Positions 58,347 through 64,000 of a stretch of 64,000 nt of DNA are shown in pieces. Under the pieces are notes generated by a model. The model was given only the letters and a program-made list of their open reading frames with translations, made no database searches and had not been told where the DNA came from. Position numbers and translations under genes: made by a program. The DNA lies in assembly GCF_006385875.1 (NCBI RefSeq), contig NZ_VFSU01000019.1:1-64000 (forward strand). Reading direction: 5' to 3'. This DNA comes from Sandaracinobacter neustonicus (GTDB taxonomy: Bacteria; Pseudomonadota; Alphaproteobacteria; Sphingomonadales; Sphingomonadaceae). The first letter of the stretch is position 1; every line of letters begins with the position of its first letter.

Positions 58347-59733
58347 AGGCTTCCCGATACTTTTTCACCACGGCCAAGGCGTAGATGTTCAGCGCCAGCG
58401 TCACCAGGAACAGCACCAGCCCCAGCGCAAAGGCAGAGAGCGTCTTGGCGCTGTCGAACTCCTGATCGCCCGTCAGCAGGGCGACGATCTGCGCGGTCAC
58501 GGTCGTCACGCTGTTGAACGGGTTGGCGGTCAGGTTGGCGGCAAGGCCTGCGGCCATCACCACGATCATGGTTTCGCCGATGGCGCGGGAAACGGCCAGC
58601 AGCACGCCGCCCACGATCCCCGGCAGCGCGGCGGGGATCAGCACCTTGCGGATAGTTTCGGATGGCGTCGCCCCCATCGCAAGGCTGCCGTCACGCATGG
58701 CACGCGGCACCGCCGTCAGGGCATCATCCGCCATGGAGGAGACGAACGGGATGATCATCACCCCCATCACAAGGCCCGCCGCCAGCGCGCTTTCGGAACT
58801 CGCGTCCGAAATGCCGATGGAAACCGCGAAGTTGCGCACCGCAGGCGCCACCACCAAGGCCGCGAAGAAACCGTAAACCACCGTCGGCACTCCGGCGAGC
58901 ACCTCCAGCATTGGCTTGGCCCAGCGCCGGAAGCCCGGAGCGGCATATTGCGTGAGGTAAATCGCCGTCATCAGCCCCAGCGGAATCGCCACCACCATGG
59001 CGATGATCGCGCCGATGAACACCGTGCCCCAGAACAGCGGCACCGCCCCGAACGCGCCGGACGATCCCACCTGATCCGCCCGCATCGCCGTCTGCGGGGA
59101 CCATTTGGTTCCGAACAGGAATTCGGCCGGGCTGACCATCTGGAAGAAGCGGAAACTTTCGAACACAAGACTGGCGACGATGCCGAAGGTCGTCAGAATC
59201 GCCACCAGAGAGGCCAGCACCAGCAGCCCCATCGTCAGCTTTTCCACCCGCGTCCGCGCGCGGAAATCCGGGCGCAGCCGGGTCCAGCCCCAGAAGGCGC
59301 CCACGCCCCCCAGCGCCAGCGCGCCCAGCCCGAAGATCAGCCCATAGCGCAGCGAAGCCGCCTTCCACACGGCAGCCGCGCTTTCAGCCTGCGGATTGAA
59401 GGCCGCCGCATAGCTGCCGCTCACCAGCCCGCGCACCTCCGACAGGAAGGCCGCCTGCTCAAGGTCGCTCGGCCCCACCGCACCGGCCGGCACGCTCGCC
59501 AGCACCTCGCGCGAAACCAGCCCCGGCCCCATCACCGCGCCAATGGTCAGCAGCAGCAGCGCAGGCAGCAGCGCCAGCACCGCCACATAGGCCGCATGAT
59601 AGCCGGGGCGCGAATGCACCGCGCCCACTTCGGTGCTGTGCGTCGCCACGAACCCCAGCCCGCGCCGATAGCCCAGCCAGCCTGCCAGCAAACCAAGCGC
59701 CAGCACCAGCAGAAAGCCGACCCCAATCGTCAT
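58339..59733 (-). CDS. pstC: phosphate ABC transporter permease PstC
   Basis: The 464-residue membrane subunit has extra N-terminal membrane segments (VGFLLVLALGLLAGWLGYR; YVAVLALLPALLLLTIGAVM) and a soluble stretch before the core permease, whose coupling loop is MRDGSLAMGATPSETIRKV. The length suits the alphaproteobacterial long form. It overlaps pstS by 4 bp. Confidence 0.95.
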   Translation of the reverse strand: MTIGVGFLLVLALGLLAGWLGYRRGLGFVATHSTEVGAVHSRPGYHAAYVAVLALLPALLLLTIGAVMGPGLVSREVLASVPAGAVGPSDLEQAAFLSEVRGLVSGSYAAAFNPQAESAAAVWKAASLRYGLIFGLGALALGGVGAFWGWTRLRPDFRARTRVEKLTMGLLVLASLVAILTTFGIVASLVFESFRFFQMVSPAEFLFGTKWSPQTAMRADQVGSSGAFGAVPLFWGTVFIGAIIAMVVAIPLGLMTAIYLTQYAAPGFRRWAKPMLEVLAGVPTVVYGFFAALVVAPAVRNFAVSIGISDASSESALAAGLVMGVMIIPFVSSMADDALTAVPRAMRDGSLAMGATPSETIRKVLIPAALPGIVGGVLLAVSRAIGETMIVVMAAGLAANLTANPFNSVTTVTAQIVALLTGDQEFDSAKTLSAFALGLVLFLVTLALNIYALAVVKKYREAYD

Positions 59734-60788
59734 TCGAGATCGCCTTTCGTCAGCGGCGTCAGCGCTTCGGCGCGCGCCCGGTTCTCGGCCCGCACATCAT
59801 CGGGCGCAGGCACCAGCCCGCGCCGCTGCAGGTAGCCGCCCGGCCCCCATGCGCGCTCGCTGGTATATTCGTCCAGAAACTCGCGCAGGCCGCGAATGGC
59901 GTGCACATGCTGCGCCTTCACATAGATGAACAGCGGCCGGGAAGCCGGATAGCTGAAGTCCGAAATCGTCTGGTAGGTCGCGGGCACGCCATCAATCGGC
60001 ACGTCGCGGATGGTGTCCATATTCCGCTCAAGGAAGCTGAACCCCAGCACGCCGATCGCCGTGGGGTTGGTGCCCAGCTTCTGCACGATCAGATTGTCGT
60101 TCTCGCCCGCCTCCACATAGGCACCGTCCTCGCGGATCTTGTTGCAGATTTCCTTGTGGCGGCTCTCGTCGGTCTTTTTCAGCGCCTTCATCGCCGGGTC
60201 GGTGTCGCAACCGCCCACCATATACAGCTCGTTGAAGGCGTCGCGGGTGCCGGATGTCGGCGGCGGCCCGATCACTTCGATGCGGGTGGCGGGCAGCGCG
60301 GGATTCACATCCTTCCACGTTTTCGCCGTCTGCTTCTTCCCGAACGGCTCAGCCGCCAGCGCCGCATACACGTCGCGCAGCGTCAGGTTGAAGGGCGCGC
60401 CCTTCTTCCCCTGCACCAGCACGACACCATCGATGCCGATCTTGATCTCGACGATGTCCTTCGCGCCATTCTTCTGGCAATCCGCCAGTTCCCCGGGCTT
60501 CATCCGCCGCGAGGCATTGGCGACATCGGGGAAACGCGAACCCACCCCGTCGCAGAACAGCTTGATCCCGCCGCCGGTGCCGGTCGCCTCCACGATGGGG
60601 GCCAGATACTCCGGATTGTTGCGGCTGAAATTCTCCGCCACCACGGTGGTGAAGGGAAACACGGTGGACGATCCTACGATGCGGATCTGCGTACGCGAAT
60701 CAGTGCAGGACGCCAGCAGCGCAACCGCCGCAGCCCCCAGGCCGATCGTTCGGATCAGATTCGCGCGATTCACGGAAATTCCCGCCAT
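59730..60788 (-). CDS. pstS: phosphate-binding protein PstS
   Basis: The 352-residue envelope protein binds phosphate and delivers it to PstCA. The N-terminal LIRTIGLGAAAVALLASC ends in a lipobox-like Cys, so it may be a lipoprotein. Phosphate ligands are seen in VGSSTVFPF, GTGGGIKLFC and PPPTSGTRDAF. ATG 60788 is used; a TTG two codons earlier is possible. First gene behind the PHO-box candidate. Confidence 0.94.
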   Translation of the reverse strand: MAGISVNRANLIRTIGLGAAAVALLASCTDSRTQIRIVGSSTVFPFTTVVAENFSRNNPEYLAPIVEATGTGGGIKLFCDGVGSRFPDVANASRRMKPGELADCQKNGAKDIVEIKIGIDGVVLVQGKKGAPFNLTLRDVYAALAAEPFGKKQTAKTWKDVNPALPATRIEVIGPPPTSGTRDAFNELYMVGGCDTDPAMKALKKTDESRHKEICNKIREDGAYVEAGENDNLIVQKLGTNPTAIGVLGFSFLERNMDTIRDVPIDGVPATYQTISDFSYPASRPLFIYVKAQHVHAIRGLREFLDEYTSERAWGPGGYLQRRGLVPAPDDVRAENRARAEALTPLTKGDLE

Positions 60789-60865
60789 TTTCAAATCAGT
60801 TACCCATTCACGCCCCGGCAGCGAACCGGGGGCAGTGCCGCCTCTCTAGAGCCGGTCGATGGGGC

Positions 60866-60897
60866 TTATGTGACAGTCATATTGCGGTTTTGTGACG
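60866..60897 (-). promoter_or_regulatory. PHO-box candidate upstream of pstS
   Basis: On the minus strand GTCACA occurs twice exactly 22 bp apart (two 11-bp PHO-box turns), with an imperfect middle unit and a following ataa. The second copy runs into the TAA stop of phoR, so the site lies inside phoR's last codons, about 80 bp before the pstS start. It would let PhoB induce pstSCAB-phoU-phoB. Confidence 0.6.
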
Positions 60898-62170
60898 CTG
60901 CCCCGGCTTCGCCCGCCGCATCACCCTCCCCGGCCCGTCCGGGCATCGTCACCGGCAGCAGAAAGGCCACCGTCGTGCCCTCCCCCTGTCGGCTGCTGAT
61001 CTCCAGCCGCCCCCGGTGCCGCTCCACGATATGCTTCACAATCGCCAGCCCCAGCCCCGTGCCGCCCATCGAGCGGGAGCGCCCGGTATCCACCCGGTAG
61101 AAGCGCTCGGTCAGCCGCGGCAGATGCTCGGGCGCGATGCCGTCGCCCTGATCGGTCACCGCCACACGCACCATCTCCTCGCCCCGCGCCGAATGGTCCC
61201 GCGCTGCCGTCACGCTAATCGGAGAGCCAGAATGCCCATATTTCAAAGCGTTGGAGATCAGGTTGTGCAACACTTGCAGAATCTGGTCGCGATCCGCCAC
61301 CACCTGCGGCAAATCCGGCTCCACGCTCATCAGCAGCTTGCGGCCATCGGATTCCAGCCGCATCGCCAGCGTCTTGCTCACATCCACCAGCAACGGCGGC
61401 AGCTCCAGCATGGTCTGCGGCCGCACATATTTGTCCAGCTCGATCCGCGACAAGGACAGAAGGTCGTCGATCAACCGGCTCATCCGCCCGGCCTCGCGGC
61501 TCATGATGTCCAGAAACCGCCGCCGCGCCGGTTCATCCTCGGCCGCAGGCCCCAGCAACGTCTCGATAAAGCCGGAAATATTCGCCAGCGGCGTGCGCAG
61601 CTCGTGGCTCGCATTCGCCACGAAATCCACCCGCATCCGCTCCGTCAGCCGCGCCTGAGTCACATCGGTGAAGTTCAGCAGCAGCCGTTCCCCATCCAGC
61701 CGCACCACCCGCACGCGAAAGGCCCCGTCCTGCGAGCCCAGCGTCGTCACATCGCGCACCAGCGGCGCTTCGCCCGCCAGCCCGCTGCGCACTGCCTCCA
61801 CCACCACCGGATGCCGCACCGTCTGCCTGAGGTCGCCGCCCACGATGCGCCCGCCGAACAATTCCAGCGCGCCATCATTCGCCGCCAACACCCGCCACCC
61901 GGATGACACGATCAGCGCAGGGTCCGCCAAAGCGGCAATGCTGATCCGGTCTCCGCTATCCGGGCTGGCCGTCGTCCCGGCCCATGGTTTCAGGGGCAAA
62001 CTCTCTTCCTTGCGCGGGCTGCTCTCCAGCGAACGATAAACAAGGAAAATGACAAGTCCGATAACGGGCACGAACAGCAGCGGCGAAATTCCCGCATCGT
62101 CCGCCAGCGCCGCGCCCAGCAAGCCCAGCGCCACCACCGCACCCAACAGGATCAGCCGAAGAGAGCCCAT
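60866..62170 (-). CDS. phoR: phosphate regulon sensor histidine kinase PhoR
   Basis: The 434-residue membrane kinase has two N-terminal membrane helices (LILLGAVVALGLLGAALA; LLFVPVIGLVIFLVY), a PAS-like domain (about 75-180), a phospho-acceptor His in ASHELRTPLANISGF, the N box DQILQVLHNLISNALKYG, and G boxes DQGDGIAP and GGTGLGLAIVKHI. It is placed first, 77 bp upstream of pstS. The operon order phoR-pstSCAB-phoU-phoB separates it from phoB. Confidence 0.95.
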   Translation of the reverse strand: MGSLRLILLGAVVALGLLGAALADDAGISPLLFVPVIGLVIFLVYRSLESSPRKEESLPLKPWAGTTASPDSGDRISIAALADPALIVSSGWRVLAANDGALELFGGRIVGGDLRQTVRHPVVVEAVRSGLAGEAPLVRDVTTLGSQDGAFRVRVVRLDGERLLLNFTDVTQARLTERMRVDFVANASHELRTPLANISGFIETLLGPAAEDEPARRRFLDIMSREAGRMSRLIDDLLSLSRIELDKYVRPQTMLELPPLLVDVSKTLAMRLESDGRKLLMSVEPDLPQVVADRDQILQVLHNLISNALKYGHSGSPISVTAARDHSARGEEMVRVAVTDQGDGIAPEHLPRLTERFYRVDTGRSRSMGGTGLGLAIVKHIVERHRGRLEISSRQGEGTTVAFLLPVTMPGRAGEGDAAGEAGAASQNRNMTVT

Positions 62171-62214
62171 CCGCCGCTGCTGCCACAGCCCGCGCGAAAA
62201 TACACGCGCCTTGT

Positions 62215-62710
62215 GGGGGTGGGTGCTGCATTGAGGAGGCTTCGCCCCCTCAAACTCCCCCAGCAGGGAGCCGTGCTCCCTGCACCCACATTTGTTTTAT
62301 CTGGCGCTTTTCGTTGTGCTTTTCCTCCTCACCCCGGACTTGATCCGGGGGCCAGCCGTTCTTCGGCAACGTGTGGGTGAAAAGCTGGACCCCGGATCAG
62401 GTCCGGGGTGACGTTGTGGGGGTTGCGAGGGTGGTGGGCGTCTCAGGGGCCTTCGACCCTTCGACAATCTCAGGGCTCAGGCTGAGCGGGTGGAGAGGTT
62501 AGTGGGCTTGGCCCGGCGTTACTCCCCTCTCTCCATCTCTCTCCCCGGCGGGGAGAGAGAGCCTCGTTGCGCCGCAGGCAATGGAATCGGATCACCCGCA
62601 CGGCGCTGGAGTTGCGCCGTTGCGCCAATTTCGAGGGTGCAGGGACATCATGTCCCTGCTGGGTTCCAAGGGCGAAGCCCTTGGCCGCGCGGCGCGCAAA
62701 ACCAAGCCGC
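62215..62710. repeat. composite intergenic repeat, copy III (inverted)
   Basis: The 542-bp spacer between phoR and the SDR gene contains no ORF. In inverse order to copies I and II it has a cagggagccgtgctccctg dyad, a ggacttgatccggggg / ccccggatcaggtccgg pair, a fragment of the ctcaggctgagcgg element, a ctctctcc/ggggagagag dyad, cgccgcaggcaatgg, cagggacatcatgtccctg and aagggcgaagccctt. Confidence 0.75.
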
Positions 62711-62712
62711 CG

Positions 62713-63516
62713 CTAACTCCCAGCCTTCAGCTTCGTCACCACCCCTTGCCCCATCTGCGCCATCAGGTCGAACAGCGCGTCCGGGTTCTGCCGTTTCAGC
62801 TCCAGCAGCGCCATTTCCGGCCCGCCCCCGCCAACCGGGATTTCGCGCAGACCGCTCGCGAAGCCGTTCAGGATGATCGCCGCGGCTTCGTCGGCGGAGA
62901 TTCCGGCGTCCACATCATCTTCGCCCGCCCCCTTTGCCGTTCCGTCGGCGGTCAGCGCCCGCGCGCCGATCTCGGTGCGCACAAAGCCCGGCACGATGGT
63001 CGTCACCTTCACGCCGCGCCCGGAAACTTCGGTGCGCAACGCGTCGAAAAAGCCCATCACCGCATGCTTGGCCGCGCAATAGCCGGTGCGCTGCGGCGAT
63101 CCCACCTTGCCCGCCACGCTGGCAACGGCAGCCACATGGCCGCTGCCGCGCGCCAGCATCTGCGGCAGCACCAGCTTGGTCAGATGCACCGGCGCGAAGA
63201 AATCCACTTCCATGATCGTGCGATAGACATCGAACTCGGTGTCCTCCGCCAGACTCCGCTGCGAAATCCCGGCGTTGTTGATCAGCATGTCTACCGGCCC
63301 GGCATGGTCCACCACGGCGGGCAGCAGATCATGGTCGGTCGCCTCGAACGGCAGGATCACATTGTTCGGAACGTCGGCCGCCACCGCCGCCAGCGCCTCG
63401 CGGTTCCGGCCGGAGAGGATGACGGTCGCCCCCGCCACGCCAAACGCCCGCGCCAGCCCCGCGCCGATGCCGGAGGACGCCCCGGTGATCCAGATCCGCT
63501 GTCCCTGATAATTCAT
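62713..63516 (-). CDS. SDR-family oxidoreductase
   Basis: The 267-residue classical SDR has loop WITGASSGIGAGLARAF, LINNAGISQR, the catalytic Ser in AVASVAGKVGS and YCAAK. The C-terminal third carries a helical hairpin typical of the DltE-like SDRs. Substrate unknown. The ATG at 63516 overlaps the stop of the NnrU-family gene (ATGA). Confidence 0.88.
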   Translation of the reverse strand: MNYQGQRIWITGASSGIGAGLARAFGVAGATVILSGRNREALAAVAADVPNNVILPFEATDHDLLPAVVDHAGPVDMLINNAGISQRSLAEDTEFDVYRTIMEVDFFAPVHLTKLVLPQMLARGSGHVAAVASVAGKVGSPQRTGYCAAKHAVMGFFDALRTEVSGRGVKVTTIVPGFVRTEIGARALTADGTAKGAGEDDVDAGISADEAAAIILNGFASGLREIPVGGGGPEMALLELKRQNPDALFDLMAQMGQGVVTKLKAGS

Positions 63517-64000
63517 GCCAACACTCCCCAAGGTGGCACCATCGGTGCCTTCATGATTGCCGGATGCACAAACGTCAGCAGCGCCCACAAGGCCCCGCCC
63601 GCCAGCACCGGCACCACCCCCGGCCACAGCGCGCTCCACGGCTGCACACCCTTCATCTGCGCGCCCAGCGGCCAGAAGCTGGTTTCCTTCTCATAACGCG
63701 CCCATGTCGCACCCAGCAGCTGCCGCTTCTTATGGTCCTGATGCGCCGCCCCCAGCAGCGCCAGCCCGCCGATCCCCAGCACCAGCAACAGCGTGGGCAG
63801 GCTGCCCGAAAGCCAGCCGTGCACAAAGGCCCAGATGGCAAAGGCCCACATCATCGGATGCCGGGTGATCCGCATCGTCCCGCTCGCGGGTCGCTCCGTC
63901 ACCGGCACGCCTGCCAGCCCCTTGTTCGCGGGCGTTAAAGACCCGGCGAACAGAATGCAGGCGATCAGCATCAGCGCCGAACACAGCGGCCACGCCCATG
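63513..64000 (-). CDS. NnrU-family membrane protein, 5' end outside the window
   Basis: The frame is open to the window edge, so the N terminus is missing. The visible 162 residues contain the NnrU/methyltransferase-like core RITRHPMMWAFAIWAF, hydrophobic segments LPTLLLVLGIGGLALLGAA and LWPGVVPVLAGGALWALLTF, and the KKRQLLGATWARYEKETSF loop. NnrU proteins are linked to nitric-oxide metabolism in some bacteria; the role here is unknown. Confidence 0.85.
   Translation of the reverse strand, partial: WAWPLCSALMLIACILFAGSLTPANKGLAGVPVTERPASGTMRITRHPMMWAFAIWAFVHGWLSGSLPTLLLVLGIGGLALLGAAHQDHKKRQLLGATWARYEKETSFWPLGAQMKGVQPWSALWPGVVPVLAGGALWALLTFVHPAIMKAPMVPPWGVLA

Overview
The window is GC-rich chromosomal DNA from an alphaproteobacterium, most likely a member of the Sphingomonadales. 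The clearest marker is a sphingolipid-synthesis set: serine palmitoyltransferase, its acyl carrier protein and a CerR-like reductase. Supporting markers are a PEPxxWA-type C-terminal sorting signal, the 41-residue L36 protein, plant-type glutamate-cysteine ligase, a class II tRNA-Tyr and a CIRCE-controlled groESL operon. It is dense core genome. I see no prophage, insertion sequence, CRISPR array or rRNA operon.

Layout. 0-5 kb: a ScsB/DsbD-type membrane reductase with an exported redoxin, then aspS. 5-10.4 kb: rnd, with ppx and alaS on the other strand. 10.5-17 kb: an IbpA-type small heat-shock gene behind a ROSE-like RNA thermometer, a SnoaL-fold protein, a DUF2855 protein, a TPR protein, purE-purK, gpmA and a cytosolic M14 carboxypeptidase. 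17-23 kb: rpmJ, a HAD hydrolase, pgi, then lepB-rnc-era-recO. 23-30 kb: parC, an outer-membrane barrel protein, two tandem exported amidohydrolases, an exported esterase, tRNA-Gly and tRNA-Tyr. 30-37.7 kb: a thioesterase, rlmB, a DUF4287 protein, gshA, rsmE, the cerR-acp-spt cluster, a MAPEG protein and a Mesh1-like HD protein. 37.8-46.7 kb: an MHS-family transporter, lon, tRNA-Val, a GcvR-like ACT protein, a TonB-like protein, a DUF4386 protein, an S9 peptidase and a VOC protein. 46.7-53.8 kb: an M13 metallopeptidase, a PEP-CTERM protein, groEL-groES and a degenerate S9 peptidase homologue. 53.8-62.2 kb: an SDR and the complete phosphate module phoR-pstSCAB-phoU-phoB. 62.2-64 kb: a composite repeat, an SDR and a partial NnrU-family gene.

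How parts work together. PhoR/PhoB sense phosphate limitation and PstSCAB/PhoU take up phosphate. A direct-repeat PHO-box candidate overlaps the last codons of phoR and would drive pstSCAB-phoU-phoB. SPT condenses serine with an acyl thioester presented by the adjacent ACP, and the epimerase-like SDR probably reduces the keto intermediate. Heat-stress control appears twice, as CIRCE (groESL) and as a ROSE-like thermometer (hsp20).

The non-coding DNA is also informative. Families of palindromic repeats sit at the 3' ends of transcription units (2.77-3.08, 12.70-12.81, 17.85-18.35, 36.72 and 62.2-62.7 kb). A separate short repeat flanks tRNA genes on their 3' side. No obviously new multi-gene system was found. 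The most unusual items are the S9 homologue lacking its catalytic Ser and His, the thermometer, the folded insertion inside the MHS transporter, and the tRNA-linked repeat.
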